Origin: Sipunculus nudus | Taxonomy: Eukaryota; Annelida; Sipuncula; Golfingiida; Sipunculidae | Reading direction: 5' to 3' | Length of the DNA: 64,000 bases | Assembly (NCBI GenBank): GCA_026874595.1 | Contig: CM049307.1 | Coordinates: 40,802,362-40,866,361 of the forward strand | Shown here: piece by piece, positions 1-11,690 of the stretch | Position numbering within the stretch: position 1 is the stretch's first letter | Layout of the letters: each line of letters starts with the position of its first letter | The notes under the pieces: generated by a model | Databases searched by the model: none | Told to the model about the DNA's origin: nothing | What the model saw: only the letters and a program-made list of their open reading frames with translations | Position numbers and translations under genes: made by a program

Positions 1-833
1 AAGTTTATATATAAGCCTATTTTTTTAGCATATCCACTTTTTCCATTAATAGTTTTTATCCGATTCATTTTTTTTATTTACAAGTTTTATAAATTTGTAA
101 TAAAAAAACTGAAAATACAAGTTAAAATATTAGAATTCTAAGTTGCAATCATTATATATCCAGAGTGTAGCTCATATTGGGTCATATTATGCATACACAT
201 GTATTTTATTATTTTTAAATCACAAATGTTTAAACTGAATTAAAAAGAAAATAATGCCACAACATGGCAGCTACAAGATTATTCCTTGAATCCCTATTAA
301 AAAGTTTTGCACATTGGAGTTTTCAGTACATGCTTAATTTTATTCACCAAAATAAAATAAAAGATTCAGTAAATTTGATAAAATAAAAACATCTGTTCAA
401 ATAAAGTATACACACTGTTAGTTGAATGAGGGACAAACAATATCATTGTGCTAATTACTATCTCAGCTATAATTTATTACTGGAATTAATAGTCAATTTC
501 ACACTTGGTGAAGTTTTTACTTTTCTAAAGTAAGGAATTACTTATCTGATGAACATCCACACTTTCATACCAATACACCACTTTGTGGACACAATTCAAT
601 GTGCTCTTTAATCATTGTAACCCTGGTGGTACAATACAAAATCTAAAATGTAGCATAGCCAAGAATAAAATAAAATACAGAAAATTATAACATTCATCTA
701 GTTGATGCACCATCGGGGGGGGGGATGCAGGGCAGAGGGGAAGCCTGCTAGTAGTGGCCAAGCTGAGCAAAGGCAAGCTGCCTAGGGTCAGTTACATAAT
801 GCAAAAAACAGTTTAAAAAAATGTGCTATTGCC

Positions 834-1412
834 AAAGTTGGACAAAATGTAAGGTATTGATTTTATATTTATGCTAATAACTTGACAAATTTGCAAAATT
901 CAGATCTAATTTTGGGTAAACAACTGAATCTTGATAAAATAAAGTTATATTCCTGAAAAAAATGTCTCCAGCTTCAGCAATTCTCATGTTAGGTGAGTAA
1001 ATATATTTCCTGATTTTTTAAAAATTGCATTATATTTGGGCCCATAACTTCAAAATAATACCCAATACTGACCTAATTTTTGCTATGTTCATAGAAAATG
1101 TAGGGAAGAAAATGAATACTAAATATGATCAAAAACAGATCCGTGGTTTTGATATTAGGCAGCCTTGAAGTGTAACAATGGCTTTTTATTGGAAAACGGA
1201 GGTTTTTCCTTAATATCTCGAAGGAACGAAGTCCTAATGACCCAATTTTTGGTATGGTAGGAGATTTGGGGAACATCTAATGGTATGCAAAGTTTTGGAT
1301 TCGTAGGTCCAACGGTTTTAAAACGTGCCCTGTTAACGGACGGACGGCCGGATGGACGACGGACAAAGGACCACGACTATAGCTCAGATGACTTATAGTC
1401 AGCTGAGCTAAA
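834..1412 (+). repeat. Dispersed repeat with GAC-rich run and stem-loop tail
   Basis: Begins near CAAAGTTGGACAAAATGTAA and ends in GACGGACGG-rich sequence followed by a stem-loop, AGCTCAGATGAC / GTCAGCTGAGCT with loop TTATA (1381-1409), then an A run. The same body occurs at 12836-13440 and, without the tail, at about 44145-44600 and 44818-45215. The tail alone is joined to other bodies at 41750-41840 and 50510-50645, and in reverse at 63785-64000. Confidence 0.7.
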
Positions 1413-2046
1413 AAACAGAACTATCCAACTTTTATACCTTGCAACACTGTTTGTAATCTACAGGTTTGGAACATGTGTCAAACATTTATGCACAAACTGT
1501 CAACTCTACAGTAAGACATAATACAAAAGAGTAATCTGAACAAATCCACTAAAATATATGCGATATATGATAGAGCTGGCAAGAAAATACGAAACAACTG
1601 CTAATGCTGAGTGGAAATGCTAAATCTGCTGTTCACATGCATGTCTCACTGAGAATAAAGCATGAACCAGAAACAATTACAAACCTTTAGGTCACAAAAA
1701 ATAATATATATGGTTCTGCTGACGTACCGCTCCATTTTTTGTGATTCTTTTTTTTTAATTTCAAACCAGGCCCAGGTGGTAATCTTTGCTCCTTCACTGC
1801 CTTGAATAATTAAAGAATTCTCAGAGATGGTCAAAATGTTAATTATAAACGTCATTTCAAGAATTTAAGCAATTTTTTTATTTACTGGCTAGCTTGCAAA
1901 ATTACACATACTGTCTTGGGAAAGAAAATAATAAAGATAATTTACCTGTTTACAATATCTTGTTCATACCCAGAGTCAATGAAACAATATTTGGTGTGAC
2001 CTCCCCTTAGTGTTCTTTGCAGCTAGTCATTATATATGAACATTAA

Positions 2047-2352
2047 GGCCAAAAAAATAATAAAAGGTATGGTTCTCAGGCACCAACCGCATAAATTAAA
2101 CTACCCTGCATCAAAAATTTTTATTTAGATTTTCATCTTTCAAATTGATAAAATAATACAATTTTGATAAGATTTCCTTTGTTATAAACTGCTTTTACCT
2201 GTTTAGCAAAATAATCTGTTATTTTCATGCTTTTCCCTGACCATATGACATTTTTATCAAAACATACAAAAAAGGTCAAAAATAAAATATCGCCCGCCCG
2301 CACTGTTTTTTTTTTAAAGTTGCCTGAGAACCAAACCTTTTTTTTTTTTGCC
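2047..2352. mobile_element. GGCC-ended inverted-repeat element (MITE-like), copy 1
   Basis: The left end is GGCCAAAAAAATAATAAAAG followed by GTATGGTTCTCAGGCA. The right end in reverse complement is GGCAAAAAAAAAAA followed by GGTTTGGTTCTCAGGCAA. The terminal inverted repeats are about 35 bp, and the interior is AT-rich and noncoding. Further copies are at 14075-14378 (in the duplication) and 36468-36779. No clear target duplication is visible, so the superfamily is unknown. Confidence 0.6.
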
Positions 2353-2735
2353 TAAAAGACATGATTTATTTCAAGTAAAAGTAACAAATTCTCCATTATC
2401 TTGGAAATATGATCTTGCAATAGCTCAGTGTCTGGTAACAACCCAAAGGCTACCTTAGACAATGCACATACATGAAAATCTTGCACCATGTCTAATTAAA
2501 ACTGACCTTTAGACTGCATGAAACCATGTTTCTTTGCGGTTTCACTTTTAAAATAAGAAAGAAGCAAAACATGTGGCTTAATACAAAAAAGAATACTGAC
2601 AGAGTGCATAACACAGCTGACCAGTCATCCTCTAAAGAAGACACTTACGGTAAGATCTGTATCACTCATGTTTACATATAGGTTAATTTAAACATATGGT
2701 GCTGTGACATGCACAATTCTAAAAACCACCCTTGC

Positions 2736-2815
2736 CAGAGGCGGATCAAGAATTTTGGAAAAGATGGATGGGGAAGACTGAAAAACTCCTCAGGTCGAAA
2801 AAAGTGAAACAAACA
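2736..2815 (+). mobile_element. hAT-like MITE left-end fragment (also at 14763)
   Basis: CAGAGGCGGATCAAGAATTT resembles the CAGGGGCGGATCCAG terminus of hAT MITEs and is followed by about 70 bases of similar style. The duplicated copy is at about 14763-14840. No right end is visible. Confidence 0.35.
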
Positions 2816-3649
2816 TAACATCACGAAAAAGCTGCTACTTGTTTTTAAGTCTGTATGTGTAGTTGGCCACATCTGTTCATATTACATTATTAAGAGTTTT
2901 ATTTTTCTAAATTTCATTAACAAATAACAAAATGTGAACCAGCAAAATAAACCAACTTCATATACACAGCAATATCCGACGATGAGCAGGTCTGTATACA
3001 TGTTAGAGTTACACACTTAACACACTTCCCTTGAAGTGGCAGATCATATTGTTACAAACTTTGATTTTTAAGGACAAACATGGTGTTACCATGTACCAGC
3101 TATTCACAGAGAGATGTTTATTCAGCGCCTCTGTTTACACTACAGTACAAACTATATAAGTGCACAATACTGAAGTGATCCTTTATGCATTTACTATAGA
3201 TTGAGGACAAACCAGTTATTTCTTCCTTACAAAAGATCATATACAACCTGAAAAATGTCCATTTCTGTCTGGCTGTCACACACAAATATACTGACCCTGT
3301 TTCTTGGTAAATGTCTGCGTTTTCCTGTTTTTTTTTTCGCACTGTCAATTCAGAATAATTTCAACTTCATGAAACACTTTATCATAAAAAAAGTTTGTAC
3401 CCTCTTTTCACATATGCATAAACACACACAAAAGGCTACTACTTGGGAATGTCTAACATCACTGATTGTGTATATGCATGTGTGTGTTAGCAAACAAAAG
3501 AATCCCAGGTTATACTTGTTCTTATTATAGAAACTGACAAACTGTGGTGGCATCTACCTGGACAAAATGTTCAATGTATACATGTATTCCATCAAGCATT
3601 GAACAATATATATCTAGTTATATATACAGTATATGTACATATATAAATA

Positions 3650-3650
<1 letters not shown>

Positions 3651-3700
<50 letters not shown>

Positions 3701-3710
3701 GTATATATAC
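3651..3710. repeat. TA microsatellite (duplication copy 1)
   Basis: Uninterrupted (TA)n with a few ATGTAT interruptions. Its counterpart is at 15680-15724. Reading frames of alternating Tyr and Ile across it are artefacts. Confidence 0.9.
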
Positions 3711-3716
3711 ACACAG

Positions 3717-3867
3717 TAGAATCTCTGAATAACGGACACTGACAGAATTGGACCTTTTGCCCTCAATAGAGAGGTGCGCTTAGTAGGGAGGTTAAAGTTT
3801 TCTGGACCTACATTCAAGGATCTGCCCCTAAGTGGCCATAAAAAGGAGGTCCCCTTAGTACAGAGGT
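3717..3867. mobile_element. pogo/Tigger-like MITE, right end lost at the duplication break
   Basis: The same sequence as 15729-15882 but without the last 23 bases and terminal inverted repeat. The loss coincides exactly with the end of the large duplication. Confidence 0.7.
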
Positions 3868-5868
3868 CAGTATATGCTGCTGAAGTTCGGGGGACTATTC
3901 TTAAAGGGGTGGGGGGGATTAATTCTCTGGCGATACTAGGGCACCTGCTGTGCCAAGAAATATCTAGTTTTTTAAATTGTTTCTGTTTAAATCTCAAATT
4001 CTTGTTCTGGCCTGATCTCCTAATAGCTTATAAAACAAGGATTTTTTATGCTCTCTGTAGGGAAGTTGCCCAACACATTCTTACTCTAGGCCTTTATGAA
4101 AATCTAAAAGAATGCTCCAAAAGAAAACAGTATCACAAATGGAAATTTAAAGGTGTATTTGTACCATCATCCTCGTGTTGCTTTCTTCCAAGAAGAGATT
4201 ATAATTCCTGTACATTTAATTTTTTATAGCATGTGGATAGGTGCCATGATACTTAAATAACTGCAAGAATTACTGCTGGATGGTACATGCTTAAAAAAAA
4301 TGTCAACATTGTAAAATGTGGAATATACAATAAAATGGCAATGAGTAAACTTTACTTTCGTTGAAAAATAAAATTCAAACTTGTTGCACCCTTCCGAACT
4401 TATCTGGCCCATCCATTGGGCTTAAAAGTCTCCATGAAAAGGGTCATCTGTATTTGGCCTCATAGCTGTAATTTTTGAATTGGTAGCCAGGGGCGGATAC
4501 AGAATCTTAGAAAAAGAAGAGGGGGGGGGGGGGTCAGCCACTGACACGGGTAAACAAGCGAGTCGGGGGGGGGGGAGGGTGCTGGTTGACCAATATGTAA
4601 CTCATGCAGAGTTATAGAAAATAAAACAGACTGTATTATTTCTATTCTCCCCGCCTGGACCCCCCCCCCCCTTCCGGACCTGGGGACACTTATTTTAGGT
4701 TTTTCCAAAAGTCCTCCAGGGTTGGACCCCTCCTTTCCCAAATCCTGGATCCGCCCCTGAGATGTAGAATTTTCAATACAACAGAAAGTTCGCTTTAAGT
4801 AAAGACTGTGTCCTTAGTGTAAATGTCATCTGAATGCGGCATCTAAGTGGTTCAAGTTGTCACCCTAGTTTGATGTAGCCTCACAGATGGCGCCAGATGC
4901 AGCCTCACACATGGCGCCAGATGCAGCCGTGTTGAACACAATTTCCTAATCGTACTTCGAGCCCGTCGTCCTGGGTACCCTTAAAATACAAAGGTGTAAC
5001 AGAAGAGGGGGTGACGTAGACTGACAACGCGCAAGAGTTCCTTTTTAATTTATTGATCTTTCATAAACAGTCGTCATAAGAATGCTGGCTGTGACATCTC
5101 CTCAGAGGAAAATTGCACTTCCATTTGCGTAAGCGAAAATTGAACCAAAAGCACGATTTTTTCCCCATAAGAAATGTGGATTAAAAACCTAATTTTCCTA
5201 AGCATATTATTTTTTAAAAAATCTCTTCATTACCAGCAAGCACTCTCGCTCACCAGCAGATGTCGGTTTCAGACAGCATGACATATTTTCGGGTTTATAC
5301 TTGATGTTTATTATATGCGCAAGAGAAACTATTTCTTGCGTACAAGAGAACCATCGCATGCTCATGGCCTTTTTTACCAGATATTCACTCGGTAAGTTTT
5401 TGTTTGTGCCCTGAGGCTGGCGGAATCCTGTTAAAGCCGTTGATTTGAGGAGGCAGTTTGCGCAAACTGCATATATCACGACTCAGTGTTCGCTTCAAAA
5501 TAAACCTGATTGGCCTATAGTTCATAAACACGGAATCGTGACGGCATACATATCGTCGAGACGTATATGTCATCCTTTTCTTCTCTTTTCTGTATGTATT
5601 TAAGTATCGATTGATAAAAAAATTTCTTCCACTAATGATAATATGAATCATCCCTTTCCCTCCTTGTCATTAGGTTCCTATCATGCACACAGTGAAATTT
5701 CATATATCCCTGTCATCCAAAATGAGGACCAGATATGTTCTCTATTCTACACTGTTTCCAGCTCAAATTATTTCTTTTTCTAACAAATTACAAAAACAAT
5801 GGTAGATGAGTTTAGGAACCACCATCAAGTCTACGCTGGGTAAAAATTATATAGGACGTATGTATTAA
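3868..5868. other. Spacer between duplication copy 1 and the LINE
   Basis: Contains the hAT-like MITE at 4488-4759. Around 4880-4925 the segment GATGGCGCCAGATGCAGCC occurs twice in tandem and shares TGGCGCCA with the satellite at 54-55 kb. From 4920 to 5480 the DNA is less AT-rich, but no gene could be supported. Confidence 0.55.
4488..4759. mobile_element. hAT-like MITE (272 bp)
   Basis: It starts CAGGGGCGGATACAGAAT and ends with the reverse complement of CAGGGGCGGATCCAGGAT. The CAGGGGCGGAT terminus is common to many animal hAT MITEs. Flanking 8-mers (ATTGGTAG and AGATGTAG) agree at five of eight positions, weakly consistent with an 8 bp target duplication. The interior contains G and C homopolymers and no coding sequence. 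Confidence 0.65.
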
Positions 5869-7122
5869 CAGAATCAACTCCACGATCCTCTCCAATCTGC
5901 CTACAAACCAAGGCACAGTACAGAAACAGCACTGATAAGGATAAAGAATGATATTGACCATGCACTGGATACAGGCCAGGGAGTAGTACTCCTTCTGCTT
6001 GACCTCTCTGCAGCCTTCGATGCGTTAGACCATGGCATCCTAATTGAGAGACTAGTTGAGGAAGTTGGCATTCAAGGTTCAGCACTGGATTGGTGCAAGT
6101 CATACCTCACAACTCGCACTCACCGTGTTAACCTCAGTGGTGTACTATCTGATCCAGCCATGCTCACTGTGGGAGTGCCGCAAGGATCAGTATTAGGTCC
6201 TTTGTTATTTCTTATCTACATCCTTCCTCTGCGTAGAGTTGTCGAGGCCTTCGGTGTACATAGACACGGATACGCTGATGACACCCAACTTTATGAATTC
6301 TTCAAACTCAGTGACCAGCACGGCCTTGCTCAATCCCTGAGGAAGATTGAACAATGTGCAGCTGGTGTTAGAGCGTGGATGATTAAGAACAAACTAAAGT
6401 TGAATTATTCCAAAACCGAACTCCTTATCATATCACCCAGGTACCATCTTAATAAGATCCTTAGCGCTGAACCTAAGATCTGTATTGGTAGTGCAGAAAT
6501 AAGACCAGTACACACTGTCAGAAATCTTGGGGCCAATTTCGATGCCAATATGAGTATGGAGTGTCAGACAAGATCAGTCGTGAAGAACATTTTTTACCAT
6601 CTTCGCAGAATTGGTAAGATCCGGAACCATCTTGATGACCAGACAGCTGCAAAGACCATTAACGCACTGATTACATCAAGATTGGACAACAACAACAGCC
6701 TGCTAACTGGAACTTCCAATGCTAACATCCATCGCCTCCAACTTGCACAAAACGCATCAGCCCGATTACTTACAAGGTCCAGGAAGTACGACAGCATCGG
6801 ACCTGTTCTAAGACAGCTTCACTGGCTGCCTGTCGAAAGGAGAATCACATTTAAAGTCCTCACACAGGTGTATAAAGCGCTGAATGATAGCCTGTATCCA
6901 CTGTATTTGCGCCAACTGTTTGTGGAATATTCTCCCCGCAGGTCTCTTCCTTCTTCTGATGCTCACAGGATAGTCTGTGTACCTCGCTCCCATAATGTAT
7001 ATGGTGACAGACAATTTTCCAAGTACGCTGCCACCGCATGGAATTCTTTACCAGACTCTGATAGAGCGTGTACACATATTGAATCATTTAAGCGTGCTCT
7101 CAAGACATACTTATTTTCTTAA
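5869..7122 (+). pseudogene. 5'-truncated CR1/L2-like LINE reverse transcriptase (417 codons)
   Basis: This is an open frame without its natural start. A TAA lies in frame at 5866-5868, and homology to non-LTR reverse transcriptases is recognisable from the first codons (QNQLHDPLQSAYKPRHSTET). RT blocks in order are LLLLDLSAAFDALDHGILIE (catalytic Asp block), GVPQGSVLGPLLFLIY, and the YADD box in GYADDTQLY, followed by the thumb region and the C-terminal block LHWLPVERRITFKVLTQVYKALN typical of CR1/L2/Rex-type elements. The endonuclease domain and the first RT blocks are missing. The RT part itself has no stops, so the insertion may be fairly young. The first internal ATG (6160) is not a true start. 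The 3' UTR is about 50 bases and includes GCGCTTTATAAAT before a pentanucleotide tail. The clade call is an inference from motif style. Confidence 0.93.
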
Positions 7123-7175
7123 CCCTTTGTATCAGCGCATAGAAATGTATATTATATTTGCGCTTTATAAATGAA

Positions 7176-7202
7176 CTCTATCATATCATATCATATCATA
7201 TG
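7176..7202 (+). repeat. (TCATA)n tail of the LINE
   Basis: About five copies of TCATA end the retroelement right after GCGCTTTATAAAT. CR1-like elements carry short tandem repeats instead of a poly(A) tail, so this marks the 3' terminus of the insertion. Confidence 0.8.
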
Positions 7203-10200
7203 TATTACATAAGGAATGTAGACAAATACCCTCCGACAACTCACATCTTTCCTTTCTAACCCTTGGTGTGCAAAAATAAACTAGTAACTTTTCCCGGCGG
7301 TCCGAAAAGAATGCAAAGAAAGAAAGCATCGCAGGCACCATGCCGGAGGTTTCCCGTTTTGATTTTACCTGCCCGCAAATAACCAGTACTCTTCCGCTCT
7401 TACAAAGTGAGGTAAAGAGAAATAATCATTTGGTGAAGACCTCGACCAGAGGTCAGAGCGGAGATCGGCAATCTTGAATGGAACCCGTGGACCCCAAACT
7501 CAAGTCTAGCTCTCAACCATTGCTTCACACGCTCCATACATTCATTGTTGAGATATGAATAACATAACAATACTAAATCAAAACGGGGAATGATCGCACT
7601 TTTATTTTTTTTCCATTGTATAATTTTATCATTTGTTTAAAATATATTATTAAAATATTAGACCTACTAATGGCTCTGGTTACTTTACGTATTTGTATAA
7701 ACGTGTAGGGGCCTATAGTAACATATCACTGGATTTTGGACGGATGATAATTAAAACGTGCCCTATATAGCTACAACTGAAATATCTTGTTTAAAACATA
7801 CTCGACGGCTGGTCTGGATACACCATACATGCATGGAGTTTTTGTTAATTAAATTTGGCTGGGGTCTACAGGGCTGATCTGTTTATACTGATAGCGAATT
7901 AATAAACTCCCATAGACATATGGTGCATGATTAAAATTGAGACATCGGTCCTGGGATAAAAACATGTTGATAATGGTGGCAGCCTGAAACAGAACGTTAT
8001 TTCATTATTTAATTATAATATTTTTAATTTCTCCCAAAAAAATGTGATCTCCGACGACAGAGTTGAAATGAGGTGCTCATTTTCAGTCTGTCTCCCTGCT
8101 TGCCCCGTCAGTTAGTCTGTACATCCTTTGACCTGTAGGTTTGCTTTTTAATTTGTCCCCCTGCATGCCCGTCAGTAAGCTGTGTTTCCATGCGCATATT
8201 AGCGTATTTGCAAGAGGAGCGATTTTCACGGATAGTCTTAATTCGTGAACTCAGGGATTTGGGGTAAAATGACGTCACTTCACCCTCTTTTTGTGGGAAA
8301 CCTGAGAGATCCACTGTACAGACAGATCTATATACATCTGCCAGTTCACGCATAATACATACTCGCACACAGAAACATACTTAATTTTTCACGCACATAT
8401 ACGCGCACATTGAAACACAGCTTTATTAAGTCTGTGTATACTCATAGCCCTGCTTGCTTTTTAATCTGTCTCCCTGCATGCCTTCCTGTCAGTAAATCTG
8501 TGTATCAACTGCCCTGCTTGCTTTTCAGTCTGTCTACCATGTACCATGTCATGTCGGGGGCATTTATTAATGAGTTTACCATCTTTAACAAACTGCATTT
8601 AAGGTTTTTTTTTCCTCATGAGTTATCTTGCGGTACAGGTGCGTATTGAATAGGAAACGAAAGATGTTATCTGTTGCAAAATGAGTTGGGCTTATGATTA
8701 TTTATTACTACTTATTTGAAATTATTTATGATATACATTGTAAATCTGCTCCAGTGATTTTACCCTCAGTTATATCAATTCTCGTGACTAATTATGAAAA
8801 GTGTGGCCATATATTCCTTACAAAGGTGGGAAATGTCTGAACTAATCCGTGCGATAAGAGACTAACATTCATAGAACTTATTTTAAATATAAAATTCCTA
8901 CTGTTACGACATTTGGCGCTTTACAACGTTAAACGCTGGATAAAATATTTTATTATAGAAACTCTGCATTTGCTATTTTTCTTTGCAAAATGTTATAACC
9001 GCTGCTTTGAGTGCACATAGTTGATGGAGAAATCTTTAAAGTTATAACTTCAGAAAGACTAATAATAAATATATATAATATAATAATATATATATCAGAA
9101 GTGGACATCTACGTCTCATGTGTCATGGTGCGGTATGGCCCTGTATATAGATCATGGAATATATAAAAAAAAATTATTAGGCCAAATAGTTCTTGTACAC
9201 ACAGTCATCTTATTTGGCCTGTAAACATGCACGCGTGTTCTGCTCCCAAAGGCGACAATAGCTACAAAAATGATAAAAAGGTTGACCGGACTACACTCGA
9301 GGATATCAGGGTGTCTTGATATTAAGCTCTCAGGTAATAAATGAAGGTAACTAAGCATGCGTGCTCATAATTATTCATAACCCGCCTGACCATCACCGGC
9401 CATTTATATTTCTGTGTAAATTAACTCAAGCGCGAGCCTACATCACATTCTGACAAATTTTTCCCTGACCGAATCTTCCTCAAAGAGGTGATTTAAAATC
9501 TATTGTCCGATTTATTCACGGATGTGGGAATATGACCTTCAGATGAACAAGGTGGGCCTGTGTTCAGACTGCGCATGTTCAAATAAACAAGACCGTCCCT
9601 GCATTATTCTTCCTTGGATATTACAAAAAAAAAAAAAAAAACACGCTACATGCTCGACCTCTTTGTAGGAGAAGCTAAGCGGGTTTTAAAACGTCTAAAT
9701 AATGTCGCTCCTACTTGCTGAGCAGAGATTTATACTCCCTGCCCTAAATATTATAATTACAAATAATTGTGAGACAATAAAGGTGTTTAAATAATTGTCT
9801 ACACACGACACCTGCATCTTTGACACGGGAACAACTATGGATGGCGCCACCTGTTTTGGAACATGAATAATGATATACCCTAAAGACAGTAAACTTATCT
9901 GCAATTATTATTAAAGAGAAATCGCTTGTATATATTTGTACTCAAACCAATTCCACAACTTTACATTCATGCTTTTAGGGATTTGTTGTTCAGATTTTAC
10001 TCAGACTGCGCCTAACTACAGGTGTGTATACGCAAGACAAAAGTAACCTACATAGTAATTGTTCAGCAAAACCTCTGAAATGGACAGTCTCAAAAATACA
10101 ACTGGACTTGCGTAAAACTGAAGGAAAAAGTAGGTGGCACCACCAGTATTAGTGCGATTGCAACACAATTTAACAATTGTATATGATATTTTGGATAACT

Positions 10201-11474
10201 GGTTGGAATAATCTTGTTGAAGTTTGCATAATCACATGCAGGAACATATATCGTGTGGCCTTGTTCCCCCATGCAGTCACATTACCACAGTAGTCGAAGT
10301 ACAGCCATGGTATATTTGCCCGTTATATGTATACAGGAGTTGCATTATATTTCTGATTGTATGATGCAAAATATTGGAAGACTGGAGCTCAGCATAACAA
10401 AAAAAAAACCTCTCAGAATTGGTTTACGCCCCGTAGTTTGCAGGATATAGGTCCTATTATTTTTTTTTTTGTTTAAAACTATCTTGATGTCACGTATAGA
10501 TTTCTAAGTTTTGTGCAAATCGAATGTATCGGTAATGAATGTTCGACAAAAATCTCGGGTTTTGGGTCTAACGGTTATAATTTATGACGGTCGGATGCAA
10601 AAGACCAATAATAAATTCACAGCTAAGCAGAGTATACATTACTGGTAAACACTGCTTATACGCTTGGCATAACTTACAAGGTTTGACGAAGGTTTTATAT
10701 AGGTTTAGTCTTATAGCATCAGCACAACTATACCTGAAGTTTAAAAAATGACGTAACACATCGGTTTCGATTTTTGCATTGTTTTATTTCAGTCACATAC
10801 CATGGACATTGCATGAGAGCATCTCTGGCCCTCGATAAACGCACACAAAGTTATATACAAAATATTCCACATACAACCTTCTTTTCTATATATAAATACA
10901 ATCTGCTATCAAACATAACATGTCCCACGAGAAACTATTCCCTAAATTACATATGTTTTACTTATACCACTGTATGTTCTTCTAGGTATTCTTTACTTTA
11001 CCGCTATTTAACCGACTGATATCCAACCTATCCGACCTCCTCCAAAACAGAGACCTGAGGGACTTTCACCATGCACGCAGTATACGCTTGATTTGTATCA
11101 CTAGACATACATTTTACCTTCACAAACTATATTGCACACGCATGATTATTGCTTCAGTGTAGTATCTTTACATCCTGTGACTACCTATCACAAATACCGA
11201 CATCTTCTACATATGTTTTTAAACAGCAACTGAACTGTACCTCGACTAGATGCACTTGGGTTTTTCCTTAATGTTTCCAAACCGTATCTGATAATCGCTG
11301 GTACTATACTAACACAATTCACACATCACATTCTCACCTATATCTTACCACTCTGAACAATTCACAGCGTCTGGACAGGTATACATGTGACCAAAAGGTT
11401 AAAACGCGGTACTTCTCTTTTAAAGACAGTTTCTGCAAATGTTCACAGTAGAATACACTGCTTGTTACATCCAG

Positions 11475-11476
<2 letters not shown>

Positions 11477-11517
<41 letters not shown>
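11477..11517. repeat. TA microsatellite
   Basis: About 20 TA units, adjoining a hAT-like fragment. Confidence 0.9.
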
Positions 11518-11518
<1 letters not shown>

Positions 11519-11520
<2 letters not shown>

Positions 11521-11690
11521 GCGGATCCTGGAGAAGGGTCCAGGCGGTGCAACCCCTTCCCCCCCCCCCCTTTTTTTTCAGCCACTGTAACCTTTTTTAA
11601 GGGTTTCAGACCAATTTTGGCGGCCTGGACCCCTATTTGCCGGACCTTCGGACCCTTTTCTTAGGTTTTGTCATTGTCCTCTTCTTTGTA
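11519..11690. mobile_element. hAT-like MITE fragment
   Basis: Starts AAGCGGATCCTGGAGAAGGG beside a TA array, then has the C-run and the 'tttcag... gacccttttcttaggtttt' type interior resembling 4488-4759. No matching right terminus was found. Confidence 0.4.

Larger units (their letters stand above)
1..3867 (+). repeat. Large direct duplication, copy 1
   Basis: This block aligns base for base with 12002-15882, with scattered substitutions and small indels (roughly 97-98 percent by eye; offset 12001 at the left and 12015 at the right). The left end is cut by the window edge, so its true length is unknown. The right end is sharp: after CCTTAGTACAGAGGT at 3867 the two copies are unrelated. The block contains a GGCC-ended inverted-repeat element, the start of a hAT-like MITE, a palindrome-tailed repeat, a TA array and the left part of a pogo-like MITE. 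No convincing gene is seen. Short open frames shared by the two copies are explained by their high identity. Confidence 0.95.

Noticed and set aside
3118-3348. Open frame kept in both copies of the large duplication (also 15158-15376).
   Set aside because: The copies are nearly identical, so shared openness is expected. The few differences change amino acids as often as not and show no coding constraint.
8080-8650. Cys/Leu/Pro-rich short open frames (79 and 86 codons).
   Set aside because: They translate CTGTC/CCTGC imperfect repeats on both strands. No start, splice or family evidence.
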